Origin: JACCZR01 sp035296565
GTDB taxonomy: Bacteria > Actinomycetota > Thermoleophilia > Solirubrobacterales > Thermoleophilaceae
Direction of reading: 5' to 3'
NCBI GenBank assembly: GCA_035296565.1
Contig: DATHAQ010000032.1
Location: 1 to 18,201, forward strand
Length of the DNA stretch: 18,201 nucleotides
A program made the position numbers and the translations under genes. The notes below the pieces were generated by a model. It made no database searches and had not been told where the DNA came from. It worked only from the letters and a program-made list of their open reading frames with translations. Below, piece by piece: positions 1 to 7,888 of the stretch (its first letter is position 1; every line of letters starts with the position of its first letter).

Positions 1-785
1 CCCAGGCCGACGAGCGGCATGGAGTGACCGGGGATGGCCCGCGGCTTGCCGTCGGGCCCGTACTTGCCCTTGCGCGGGCCGAGCAGCAACAGGGCCGCCA
101 GCGCGCCGGTCGCACCGATGAGGTGGACCGCCGTGGAGCCGGCGAAGTCCTGCATGCCGGTCGGCAGGAGCGGTGTGTCGCCGTCCTGCAGCCAGCCGCC
201 GCCGAACACCCAGTGGGAGCCGATCGGGTAGATGATCGACGCGAAGATGATCGCGTAGATCACGTACGCCGAGTACTTGATCCGCTCGAGCGTGGAGCCC
301 CAGACGATGGCCAGGGAGACCGCGCAGAACGAGAACTGGAACAGGAACTTCGCCTCGGGCGAAGCGCTGGAGAGCTCCATGACCGGGAACGCCTCGGCCG
401 GGTTGCCTGCGAACTGCAGGAAGAACCCGTTGGAGCCCAGCAGCTGGTCGGAGATGCCGAGCACGTTCGAGCTGCCGAACGCAAAGGCAAAGCCCACCGC
501 CCAGTAGCAGATGGCCGCGATCGAGAGGTTGGTCAGGATCTTGGCCACGCCCGTCCCCGCGTTCTTCGCGCGGGAGAAGCCGATTTCGAGCATTGCGAAG
601 CCGGCCTGCATGAACAGGACCAGGACCGCTGCCACCACCACCCAGAGCGTCGCCATGGGGATGGCCGGGTCGAGCTTCTCGTCGATTGCCGACTGGAGCT
701 CGGCCGAACCCGCGAAAGCGGTCGTCGGAACGATCAGGGCGGCCAACAGGGCCAGTGGTCCGGCTCTGAAGAGCCTGGATCTCAT
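1..785 (-). CDS. amt: Ammonium transporter (Amt/MEP/Rh family), C-terminus cut by window edge
   Basis: This is a membrane channel for ammonium uptake. Only the first 261 codons are in the window; the gene continues past base 1. Reading leftward from the ATG at 785, residues 1-26 look like a signal peptide (basic start, LALLAALIVP core, cleavage near AFA-G), as in many Amt proteins. Family signatures follow: FMQAGFAMLEIGFSRAKNAG at about 58-77, the HWVFGGGWL segment at about 191-199, and DFAGSTAVHLIGA at about 213-225, where His221 matches the first pore histidine (His168 of E. coli AmtB). GPRKGKYGPDGK follows at about 236-247. Multiple hydrophobic segments are visible. The start is supported by AGGAGG at 795-800, nine bases upstream. 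The gene lies 114 bp downstream of the kinase gene in the same orientation and probably has its own promoter. The usual partner glnK would lie outside the window. The family call is very secure; the second pore histidine is not visible. Confidence 0.95.
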   Translation of the reverse strand, partial: MRSRLFRAGPLALLAALIVPTTAFAGSAELQSAIDEKLDPAIPMATLWVVVAAVLVLFMQAGFAMLEIGFSRAKNAGTGVAKILTNLSIAAICYWAVGFAFAFGSSNVLGISDQLLGSNGFFLQFAGNPAEAFPVMELSSASPEAKFLFQFSFCAVSLAIVWGSTLERIKYSAYVIYAIIFASIIYPIGSHWVFGGGWLQDGDTPLLPTGMQDFAGSTAVHLIGATGALAALLLLGPRKGKYGPDGKPRAIPGHSMPLVGL

Positions 786-828
786 CTTGCGAGTCCTCCT
801 ACTTCGGGGTCGAATCGCAAGCTAGGTC

Positions 829-843
829 CGGATCCAGGATCCG
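829..843. other. 15-bp perfect palindrome upstream of amt
   Basis: CGGATCC-A-GGATCCG is a perfect inverted repeat with a single-base centre. It lies 44 bp upstream of the amt start, in the only larger gap of the left half. The position suits an operator, but no known regulator motif is recognised and two BamHI-like half-sites can occur by chance in GC-rich DNA. Confidence 0.3.
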
Positions 844-867
844 CCCTTGTCCACGTGTCGAAGATTT

Positions 868-887
868 GCGGGCCCGCTTTCGCCCGC
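868..887 (-). terminator. Possible weak hairpin downstream of the propeller kinase
   Basis: On the minus strand, 13 bases after the kinase stop, GCGGGC and GCCCGC can form a 6-bp all-GC stem around an 8-base loop, followed by AAAUCUUC. The stem is strong but there is no U-tract. It could slow or partly end transcription of the five-gene run before amt; it is not a canonical intrinsic terminator. The overlapping GCGGGCCCGC palindrome (868-877) offers an alternative fold. Confidence 0.3.
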
Positions 888-899
888 CGGGCGGGTGCT

Positions 900-3050
900 T
901 TACGGCTCTATGCGGGAAACACTGCCGCCGGCATTGTTGGTCACCCAGAGCGAGCCGGCGCCGGCCGCGATCCCAACCGGGGTGCGGCCGACCCGGATGG
1001 GTGACCCGACCTGCTCGCCGTCGGCGTTCAACCGGGTGACGGAGTTGCTGCCCTCGTTGACCACCCAGAGCCGATTCTCGAGCACCGCCATCCCCTTCGG
1101 CCGGTCGCCCACCCTGGTGGGTCGGCCCACCACCTGTCCGGACTCCGGGTCGAGTCGCGTGACGGTGTCCTCGTCGGTGCTCGAGACCCATACCGATCCG
1201 AGCCCCTCGGTCACGTTGCGGATGTTCTTCCCGACGCGCACAGGCCGGCCCTGGCTTCTCCCCGTCGCGGCGTCCAGGCGGCTGACCGTGGCGCCGAAGC
1301 TGTTGGTCACCCAGACCGTGCTCTCGCCCGCGAAGATGCCGATCGGGTTGTCGCCCACCGGGATGTCGTCGCCGACGCGGCGGCCCGAGCTCCGGTCGAT
1401 GCGGGTCACGCTGTCGTCCTCGCCGTTGGCCACCCAGACGAAGCGCGGGCCGAGGGAGAGCCCCTCCGGGCCCGAGCCGACCGGTATCTCCCTCTTGGCG
1501 CCCGGGTTGGCGGCCTCGAGGCGGGTGACGGTCCCGTCGTCGGTGTTGGCCACCCACACCGCGCCGCCGGCCGCGGCCACCTCGTCGGGGTTGCTCCCCA
1601 CCGAGACGGGGGCGCCCGACCGCTTGTTGCTCTTGGCGTCCAGGCGCGTCACCGTTCCGTCGTCCGCGCTGCTGACCCATACGTCGTCGCCGTCCACCGC
1701 GATGCCGTCCGGGCCGCTGCCGACCGGGATGGTCGCCGCCACCTTCGCGCCGCCGGAGCCGGAGTCATCGTCGCCTGAGAGGAGCCCCGGCAACACGAGG
1801 ATCGCGGCCACGACGACCACGAGCAGGATCCCCAGCGCGATGAGGCGGCCCGGCCCGCGGCGCTTGAGCTCGGTCGTACGTTCGCCCGACGGCGCCCGTC
1901 GAGGCGCGGCCGGCGTCGCGGGAGCCGAGCCGGCCGGCGTGGGCGCTGCCGGCGCCTGCTCGGGAGATGGAGCAGCGGGACTCATCTCGGTGGGCGGCGC
2001 GCCGAGCTCGGTGGGCGGCGCGCCCATCTCCGTAGGTGGCGCGCCCATCTCCGTGGGCGCCGGCTCCGGCTTGCTCGGCGCAGAGCCCGTCTCCGTGGGC
2101 GCCGGCCCGGAGGCGGGAGGCGAGGCCCCAGGCGACATCTGCGTCGCCCCCGCGGCCGCCGCGGTCGGCGCGGCGAGGCCCGTGGCGAGGCTGCGCTCGG
2201 GCAGCGAACGGCTGTCGCCGGTGAGCGCCGCGCGCGCCGCACGCGCGAGGTCGCCCGCGGAGAGATAGCGCTCGTCGGGGTTCTTGGCGAGCGCTCGCCC
2301 GATCACCTCGTCCACCGCCCTGGGCACGCCCGTCACGGCCTTCACGACGCTCGGCGCCGGGTCGTTGACGTGGGCGTACATCCTCGCGATGTCGCTGTCG
2401 CGTTCGTAGGGCACCCTCCCGGTGAGCGTGTGGAAGAGGAGGCATCCCAGGGCGTAGACGTCGGCGCGGGCGTCGGCGCGCTCGCCCCTGATCTGCTCGG
2501 GCGCCATGTAGTCCGGGGTGCCCACGAACTGGCCTGTCTTCGTGACCCCCGAGGCGGACCCCGTCCTCCTGGTCAGGCCGAAGTCCGTGAGGTAGACGTG
2601 CTCCTCGTCGTGCCTGGTGACCATCACGTTCGCCGGCTTGACGTCGCGGTGCACGAGCCCGTTGCGGTGGGCGGCGTCGAGCGCCGCCGCCACCTGCCCG
2701 ACGATCGAGGCCGCGCGCCGGGGCTCCAGCCGGCCCTCTTCGAGGATGATGGAGCGCAGGTCGGTGCCCTCGACCCAGCGCATGGCGATGAACAGCCGTC
2801 CCTCGGCGTTGTCGGCCTCGTAGACCGGGATCACGTTGGGATGCTCGATCGACGCCGCCAGCTCGGACTCGCGCTCGAAACGCACGCGGAACGCGGGGTC
2901 GTCGGCAAGCTCGGGCACGATCAGCTTCAGCGCAACCTGCCTCTTCAAGGCCATCTGGGTCGCCCGGTAGACGCGGCCCATGCCCCCTTCTCCGGCCACA
3001 GCTTCGATTCGATAGCCGGCGAACTCCGAGCCGATCTCGATGGGGGTCAT
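900..3050 (-). CDS. Membrane Ser/Thr protein kinase with extracytoplasmic seven-repeat beta-propeller
   Basis: A 716-residue receptor-like kinase. Residues about 10-275 form a PknB-type kinase domain: glycine loop GEGGMGRVY (20-28), catalytic Lys42 in VALK, HRDVKPAN with Asp136, DFG 156-158, and GTPDYMAPE at the end of the activation segment. A Pro/Ala-rich linker (about 285-397) contains a GAPPTEM repeat. One transmembrane helix lies at about 403-422 and is followed by DDDSGSGG. Residues 436-716 consist of seven units of about 40 residues with the pattern IPVGxxPxGI...VWV...TVTRLD, typical of YncE/Vgb/NHL-like propellers; this replaces the PASTA sensor of PknB. The predicted topology is kinase in the cytoplasm, propeller outside. 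The ATG overlaps the pgm stop (ATGA), with GGAGG ten bases upstream, so it is probably translationally coupled to pgm. Kinase activity is well supported; the ligand of the propeller is unknown. Confidence 0.93.
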   Translation of the reverse strand: MTPIEIGSEFAGYRIEAVAGEGGMGRVYRATQMALKRQVALKLIVPELADDPAFRVRFERESELAASIEHPNVIPVYEADNAEGRLFIAMRWVEGTDLRSIILEEGRLEPRRAASIVGQVAAALDAAHRNGLVHRDVKPANVMVTRHDEEHVYLTDFGLTRRTGSASGVTKTGQFVGTPDYMAPEQIRGERADARADVYALGCLLFHTLTGRVPYERDSDIARMYAHVNDPAPSVVKAVTGVPRAVDEVIGRALAKNPDERYLSAGDLARAARAALTGDSRSLPERSLATGLAAPTAAAAGATQMSPGASPPASGPAPTETGSAPSKPEPAPTEMGAPPTEMGAPPTELGAPPTEMSPAAPSPEQAPAAPTPAGSAPATPAAPRRAPSGERTTELKRRGPGRLIALGILLVVVVAAILVLPGLLSGDDDSGSGGAKVAATIPVGSGPDGIAVDGDDVWVSSADDGTVTRLDAKSNKRSGAPVSVGSNPDEVAAAGGAVWVANTDDGTVTRLEAANPGAKREIPVGSGPEGLSLGPRFVWVANGEDDSVTRIDRSSGRRVGDDIPVGDNPIGIFAGESTVWVTNSFGATVSRLDAATGRSQGRPVRVGKNIRNVTEGLGSVWVSSTDEDTVTRLDPESGQVVGRPTRVGDRPKGMAVLENRLWVVNEGSNSVTRLNADGEQVGSPIRVGRTPVGIAAGAGSLWVTNNAGGSVSRIEP
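1983..2059 (-). repeat. 21-bp tandem repeat in the kinase linker
   Basis: Three full 21-bp units (1983-2003, 2004-2024, 2025-2045) and a partial fourth unit encode GAPPTEM-type heptads (one reads TEL). They lie in the juxtamembrane Pro-rich linker of the propeller kinase. Each heptad presents a Thr-Glu pair, a possible phospho-site for FHA binding; that role is inference. Confidence 0.8.
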
Positions 3051-4654
3051 GCTGCGGCGCCCTCCAGCGCATCGTGGACGATCCCCTCAGCCTCGCTGAG
3101 GGTGCGTTCGAGGTGCTCGGGACCGAGGAAGCTCTCGGCGTAGACCTTGTACACGTCCTCGGTCCCGGAGGGACGCGCGGCGAACCAGGCCTGCTCCGCG
3201 ACCACCTTCACCCCCCCGATCTGGGCGCCGTTCCCGGGCGCCGCGGTGAGGACGTCGACGATCGGCTCGCCGGCCAGCTCGCCGGCCCTCACCTGTTCGG
3301 GAGACAGCGCCTTGAGCACCTCCTTCTCGCGCGGCCCGGCCGCCACGTCCACTCGGCGATAGGTCGGATCCCCCAGCCGCTCGGCCAGCCCGCGGTAGAC
3401 CTCGCCGGGGTCGTCGCCGCCGCGCGCGGTCATCTCGGCCGCGAGCAGACAGGGGATGAGGCCGTCCTTGTCGGTCGTCCAGACCGTGCCGTCGCGGCGC
3501 AGGAAGGACGCACCCGCGCTCTCCTCGCCGCCGAAGCCCAGCGTGCCGTCGACCAGCCCGTCCACGAACCACTTGAAGCCGACGGGCACCTCCACCAGCC
3601 GGCGACCGAGGTCCGCCGCGACGCGGTCGATGATCGCGCTGCTCACCAGGGTCTTGCCCACGCCGACCTCGGGCGACCACTCCCGGTTGCCCCCGAACAG
3701 ATAGGCGATGCACGCGGCGAGGTGGTGGTTGGGGTTCAGCAGGCCCGCGCCGGGAGTCACGATTCCGTGGCGGTCGGCGTCGGGGTCGTTGGCGAACGCG
3801 ACGTCGAAGCGGTCCTTGAGCTCGGTGAGCTTGGCCATCGCGTGCGGCGAGGAGCAGTCCATCCGGGTCTTGCCGTCCCAATCGGGTGGCACGAAGGAGA
3901 AGGTCGGGTCGAGCTCGGCGTTGACGATCGTCAGGTCGAGCCGGTGCCGCTCGGCGATGGCCTCCCAGTAGGCGATCGAAGCGCCGCCCAGCGGGTCGAC
4001 CCCCAGCCTGATGCCGCTGTCGCGAATGGCATCGAGATCGACCACCGCGGGCAGCTGCTCGACATAGGCCGAGACGTAATCGCGGCGATGCGTCGTCGGC
4101 GCCTCCAGGGCCTGCTCGTACGGGACGCGCTTCACCCCCTCCAGCCCGGCGTCCAGCAGCTCGTTGGCCTCGCGCTCGACCCGACCCGTGATGTCGGTGC
4201 CGGCGGGTCCGCCGCTCGGCGGGTTGTACTTGAAGCCGCCGTCCTCGGGCGGGTTGTGCGACGGCGTCACGACGATGCCGTCTGCCGGGTGATCCCGGTC
4301 CTCGCGGTTGTGGGTGAGGATCGCGTGCGAGATCACCGGCGTGGGCGTGAAGCCGTCGTCGGCGTCGATCACCACTTCGACCTCGTGCGCCGCCAGCACC
4401 TCGATGATGGTGCGGAAGGCAGGCTCGGAGAGCAGGTGCGTGTCGCGGCCGAGGAACAGGGGCCCGTCGATTCGCTGCGAGGTGCGATAGCGGCAGACCG
4501 CCTCGGTGACGGCGAGCACATGCGCCTCGTTGAAGGTGCTCTCCAGCGAGCGACCGCGATGGCCCGAGGTCCCGAAGGTGACCCGCTGGCCGTCGACCGA
4601 GGGGTCGGGCTCCTGCTCGTAGTAGGCAGCGGACACGCGATCGACGTCGATCAC
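3047..4654 (-). CDS. pgm: Phosphoglucomutase (alpha-D-glucose-phosphate specific)
   Basis: Interconverts glucose 6-phosphate and glucose 1-phosphate, feeding the uridylyltransferase encoded just upstream. The protein is collinear with E. coli Pgm and mycobacterial PgmA from the YY-E-PD segment and TFGTSGHRG to the C-terminus. With the GTG start chosen here it has 535 residues (E. coli 546). Key sites are the phosphoserine loop TPSHNPPEDGG (Ser132), metal loop DPDADRHG (290-297), sugar loop GEESAGAS (376-383) and phosphate loop RPSGTED (494-500); all are intact. The GTG at 4654 begins four bases after the upstream TGA (4659-4661) and has GAGG-type sequence before it. An in-frame ATG at 4720 would add 22 Ala/Arg/Ser-rich residues overlapping the upstream gene by 62 bp and looks like frame shadow, but it cannot be excluded. 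The stop overlaps the next ATG by 4 nt. Confidence 0.96.
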   Translation of the reverse strand: MIDVDRVSAAYYEQEPDPSVDGQRVTFGTSGHRGRSLESTFNEAHVLAVTEAVCRYRTSQRIDGPLFLGRDTHLLSEPAFRTIIEVLAAHEVEVVIDADDGFTPTPVISHAILTHNREDRDHPADGIVVTPSHNPPEDGGFKYNPPSGGPAGTDITGRVEREANELLDAGLEGVKRVPYEQALEAPTTHRRDYVSAYVEQLPAVVDLDAIRDSGIRLGVDPLGGASIAYWEAIAERHRLDLTIVNAELDPTFSFVPPDWDGKTRMDCSSPHAMAKLTELKDRFDVAFANDPDADRHGIVTPGAGLLNPNHHLAACIAYLFGGNREWSPEVGVGKTLVSSAIIDRVAADLGRRLVEVPVGFKWFVDGLVDGTLGFGGEESAGASFLRRDGTVWTTDKDGLIPCLLAAEMTARGGDDPGEVYRGLAERLGDPTYRRVDVAAGPREKEVLKALSPEQVRAGELAGEPIVDVLTAAPGNGAQIGGVKVVAEQAWFAARPSGTEDVYKVYAESFLGPEHLERTLSEAEGIVHDALEGAAA

Positions 4655-4658
4655 CGCC

Positions 4659-6041
4659 TCAGCCCTCGAGGACGCTTCCGTCGGGCACCCGCAGCTGGCC
4701 CTCGCCCTCTTGGCGGACATCCGCCGAGCCGCGCACCACGACGTCGCGGCCGAACAGGACGTCCCCCGTCACGCTCAGCCGCTCGCACTCCAGTAGCGAG
4801 GGCGCCCCCAGCGGGAAGCGCGCCTCGAAGGCCGGCAGCAGCTTGTAGAAGCTCGAGTCGAGCTCTACGAGCGGGGGCGATCCGTCCCGCGGGGGCGCCA
4901 GCGCAACGTGCGCCTCCTCGGTGAGCACGTAGGCGTCCGAGCGCACCGAGAGCAGGTCGTTGGTCGTCTTGACCGGTGCGAACCGGCTCCGCGGGACGCG
5001 TAGCGCCCGCGCACCCTCGAAGACGCCGATAGCCGCGCCCATCGCCGTCTCGATCTGGATCACCTCCGGCGAGGACTTGTCCGAAGGATCCACGGTCTTG
5101 CGGTTGGCGATCATCGGCAGGGGCAGGATGCCACCGCGCTCGTCGAGCGCGTCGGCCAGCGCCTCCAGGTTCACCCAAAGCGTGTTGGTGTTGAAGTAGC
5201 GGTGGCGCCGCACGTCCTGGAAGGCGTCCATGTCCGCGTCGGGCGTCTGCGCGCTCTCGCGGAGCACGAGGCCGCCGCCGGGCATGCCGGCCAGGTGCCC
5301 TCCCTTGCGGTCCGCGTCGGTGCGGTCGGCCGCCTCCATCAGGAACGGGATCTCCTCGCGAGCGAACCACGCGAGGATGCGCGGCTCGAGCACGGCGCCC
5401 AGGTTGTCCGAGTTCGACACGAAGGCGTAGCGGTAGCCGTTCTCCAACAGCGTGTCGAGCATCCCCGAGCCCACCATCGCGGGATACAGGTCCCCGTGCC
5501 CCGGAGGGGCCCACTCGAGATCGGGGTTGGCCGGCCAGCTGGCGGGCTGGAGCCCGTCGACGCCCAGCTTGGGGATCTTGTTCTGTACGAAGTCGAGGGG
5601 CACATCGGCGGCGATCTCGGGGTGGCGCGCGAGCGCAGCCAGCGTGGGCTCTCGGGTGGAGAAGCTGTTCATCAGCACCAGCGGCAGCCGCGCGTCATAG
5701 CGGCCCCGCAGGGCCAGCACCTGCTGAACGATGATGTCGAGGAAGGTCCGGCCCTGTTTGACCTCCAGGAGGGACTTGGGGCCGTCCAGACCCATGCTGG
5801 TCCCGAGCCCCCCGTTGAGCTTGAGCACCACCGCTGCGTCCAGGGCCTCGCTCACGCCGCCCTCGTCCTCGGGCAGCTCGTCGGCGTCGGGGAGATCCTC
5901 GATCGGCTCGATGTCGGCCTCGGCCAGCGCCCCCAGGTCGCCTCCTTGCAGGCGCTCGTAGTAGTGGCGGAAGGTCTCGATCGCCGCGTCGGCCACGCGC
6001 TCCGAACGCATCTTGTCGATGCTTGCCTCCAGCCCGGCCAT
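4659..6041 (-). CDS. UTP-glucose-1-phosphate uridylyltransferase, UDPGP (eukaryote-type) family
   Basis: Makes UDP-glucose from UTP and glucose 1-phosphate. The 460-residue protein belongs to the UDPGP family typical of eukaryotic UGPases, not to the short bacterial GalU family. Evidence: the nucleotide-binding loop LNGGLGTSMGLDGPKS at 75-90 with Lys89; LVLMNSFSTREPT (121-133); PGHGDLYP (180-187); VSNSDNLG (208-215); RYFNTNTLWVNL (281-292); TTNDLL (359-364). The C-terminal stretch from about 420 (SVTGDVLFGRDVVVRGSADV) has beta-helix-like spacing. The ATG lies two bases after the GH15 stop (TAGGCATG), with a GGGAG sequence further upstream, so expression is probably coupled. Together with pgm it supplies the sugar nucleotide used by the divergently encoded glucan synthase. 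A related UDP-sugar pyrophosphorylase with wider specificity is the main alternative. Confidence 0.93.
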   Translation of the reverse strand: MAGLEASIDKMRSERVADAAIETFRHYYERLQGGDLGALAEADIEPIEDLPDADELPEDEGGVSEALDAAVVLKLNGGLGTSMGLDGPKSLLEVKQGRTFLDIIVQQVLALRGRYDARLPLVLMNSFSTREPTLAALARHPEIAADVPLDFVQNKIPKLGVDGLQPASWPANPDLEWAPPGHGDLYPAMVGSGMLDTLLENGYRYAFVSNSDNLGAVLEPRILAWFAREEIPFLMEAADRTDADRKGGHLAGMPGGGLVLRESAQTPDADMDAFQDVRRHRYFNTNTLWVNLEALADALDERGGILPLPMIANRKTVDPSDKSSPEVIQIETAMGAAIGVFEGARALRVPRSRFAPVKTTNDLLSVRSDAYVLTEEAHVALAPPRDGSPPLVELDSSFYKLLPAFEARFPLGAPSLLECERLSVTGDVLFGRDVVVRGSADVRQEGEGQLRVPDGSVLEG

Positions 6042-6043
6042 GC

Positions 6044-7888
6044 CTAGCCCAGCTCCCGGTCCAAGGCGAAGGCGGAGCTGATCAGGGCGAGGTGGGTGAA
6101 CGCCTGAGGGAAGTTCCCGAGCGCCTCACCGGTCAGGCCGATCTCCTCGGAATAGAGGCCCAGGTGGTTCGCGTAGGTGAGCATCTTCTCGAAGGCCAGC
6201 CGCGCCTCCTCGATGCGTCCGGCCCGGGTCAGCGCCTCGACGTACCAGAAGGTGCAGATCGAGAAGGTGCCCTCCTCCCCCTCCAGGCCGTCGGGGGACG
6301 CTTCGACGTTGTAGCGGTAAACGAGGCTGTCGCTCACCAGCTCTCGGCTCATCGCGTCCAGCGTCGAGAGCCAGCGCTTGTCCTGAGGGGCGACGAAGTT
6401 GACCAGCGGCATGAGCAGCACCGCCGCGTCGAGGTGGTCGGTGTCGTAGTGCTGCACGAACGCCCCGCGCTCCTCGTGCCAGGCCTTGGCCATGATCTGG
6501 TGGTAGATCTGGTCGCGCGAGCGCTGCCATTTGGGCAGGTCGGCGGGGAGCCCGCGGGCCAGCGCGATCCTCACCGCTCGCTCGAGCCCCACCCAGGACA
6601 TGAGGCGCGAGTAGGTGTAGTGCTTGCGCCCGCCGCGCTCCTCCCAGATGCCCTCGTCGGCCTGGTCCCAGTTCTCGCAAATCCAGTCGGTGACCCGCGA
6701 GAGGTCCATCCACGCGTCGTGGTCGGGAGCATGGCCGTTCTGGCTGTAGAAGTAGACGGAGTCGATCAGCTCGCCGTAGATGTCGAGCTGCAGCTGCTCG
6801 GCGGCGCCGTTGCCGATCCGCACCGGAGCAGAGCCTCGGTAGCCCTCGAGGTGATCGAGCACCTCCTCGTTGAGCTGTGAGCGCCCGTCGATCCCGTACA
6901 TGATCTGCAGCGGCCCCAACGCCCCGGGCCGATTCTCGCGAAAACGCTCGCGCAGCCAGTCCATGAAGGCCGCCGCCTCCTCGGTGAAGCCGAGCCGCAG
7001 GAGCGCGTACAGCGAGAAGGCCGCGTCGCGGATCCAGGTGAAGCGGTAGTCCCAGTTGCGCACGCCGCCGAGCTGCTCGGGGAGGCTGGTGGTGGGCGCG
7101 GCCACGATCCCGCCGGTGGGCCGGAAGGTCAGCAGCTTGAGAGTCAGGGCGGAGCGGTGGACGGTCTCTCGCCAGCGTCCCTGGTAGCGGGACGTGGCCA
7201 ACCACCGGCGCCAGTACTCGATCGTCTGGTCGAAGGCGTCCCGGGTCTCCTCCTCCGCGTAGCGGCGCGGCACATAGTTCTCGGGCGCACGCTCCAGAAC
7301 GAAGGTGTGGGCCCGGCCCGCCGGGACGGTGATCTCGGAGACCACGCCATGCTGGGTCTGCTGCAGGGGCCGGGAGGTCTGAAGCGCCAGGGACATCTCT
7401 TCGGAGTGGAAGACCACCCCGCTCTCGTGGAAGACGACGTTGTGGGGGTCGCGGCCGTAGTTGAAGCGGGGCTCGACCTCGATGCGGAAGGTCAGCTCGC
7501 CCCGGACGCCCACCAGGCGCCGGATCAGGCGGTGCTTGTACACGCTCCCCGGCGCGTGGTGGATGGGCATGAAGTCCTGCACCTCGGCCACGCCGTCCGG
7601 GGTCAGGAACCGGGTGATCAGGACGTTGGTGTCGGGGAAGTACAGCTGCTTCTGCGTCCAGCCCTCGGCGGCAGGTGCGATTCGGTAGTAACCGCCGCGC
7701 TCCTTGTCCAGGATCGCGCCGAAAACGCTCGGCGAGTCGAAGTGAGGGCAGCAGTACCAGTCGATGGTGCCGTCGGTGCCCACCAGCGCCACGGTGTGCA
7801 GGTCGCCGATGATCCCGTGCTCGGCGATGGGCAGGTAGCCCGCGAGTGCGGGGCTCTGTCGCTGCAGCGGCCGGGCCTCGACGCTCAT
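6044..7888 (-). CDS. Glycoside hydrolase family 15 (trehalase/glucoamylase-like)
   Basis: A 614-residue inverting alpha-glycosidase of family GH15, the family of bacterial glucoamylases and of mycobacterial trehalase. The N-terminal beta-sandwich starts at GYLPIAEHGIIGDLHTVAL (17-35) and TIDWYCCPHFDSP (41-53); the (alpha/alpha)6 barrel contains NWDYRFTWIRDAAFSLYALL (278-297). The proposed catalytic acid is Glu416 in DEGIWEERG and the base lies in GEEGTFSICTFW (Glu539). No signal peptide is seen, so it is probably cytoplasmic, releasing glucose from trehalose or alpha-glucan. The start at 7888 was chosen because MSVEARP precedes the first conserved motif and its ATG shares one base with the upstream TGA (TGATG); the frame stays open upstream to 8188, but only as a shadow of the cNMP-domain gene. 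Family is certain; trehalase versus glucoamylase specificity cannot be settled from sequence alone. Confidence 0.93.
   Translation of the reverse strand: MSVEARPLQRQSPALAGYLPIAEHGIIGDLHTVALVGTDGTIDWYCCPHFDSPSVFGAILDKERGGYYRIAPAAEGWTQKQLYFPDTNVLITRFLTPDGVAEVQDFMPIHHAPGSVYKHRLIRRLVGVRGELTFRIEVEPRFNYGRDPHNVVFHESGVVFHSEEMSLALQTSRPLQQTQHGVVSEITVPAGRAHTFVLERAPENYVPRRYAEEETRDAFDQTIEYWRRWLATSRYQGRWRETVHRSALTLKLLTFRPTGGIVAAPTTSLPEQLGGVRNWDYRFTWIRDAAFSLYALLRLGFTEEAAAFMDWLRERFRENRPGALGPLQIMYGIDGRSQLNEEVLDHLEGYRGSAPVRIGNGAAEQLQLDIYGELIDSVYFYSQNGHAPDHDAWMDLSRVTDWICENWDQADEGIWEERGGRKHYTYSRLMSWVGLERAVRIALARGLPADLPKWQRSRDQIYHQIMAKAWHEERGAFVQHYDTDHLDAAVLLMPLVNFVAPQDKRWLSTLDAMSRELVSDSLVYRYNVEASPDGLEGEEGTFSICTFWYVEALTRAGRIEEARLAFEKMLTYANHLGLYSEEIGLTGEALGNFPQAFTHLALISSAFALDRELG

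Noticed and set aside
24..1004. 326-codon plus-strand open frame at the left edge
   Set aside because: It lies opposite the Amt coding sequence, which is clearly recognisable on the minus strand and merely lacks its stop inside the window.
1983..2059. CRISPR-like or mobile-element repeat
   Set aside because: The 21-bp units are contiguous, without spacers, in frame and encode a Pro-rich linker.
847..2268. Long plus-strand open frame opposite the propeller kinase
   Set aside because: Its product is Ser/Thr/Pro-rich with no family motif and mirrors the high-GC codon pattern of the real kinase, which has all catalytic motifs.
3074..4924. 616-codon plus-strand open frame
   Set aside because: Antisense shadow of pgm and the UGPase gene; low-complexity Arg/Gly/Val/Asp/Leu composition and no recognisable domain.
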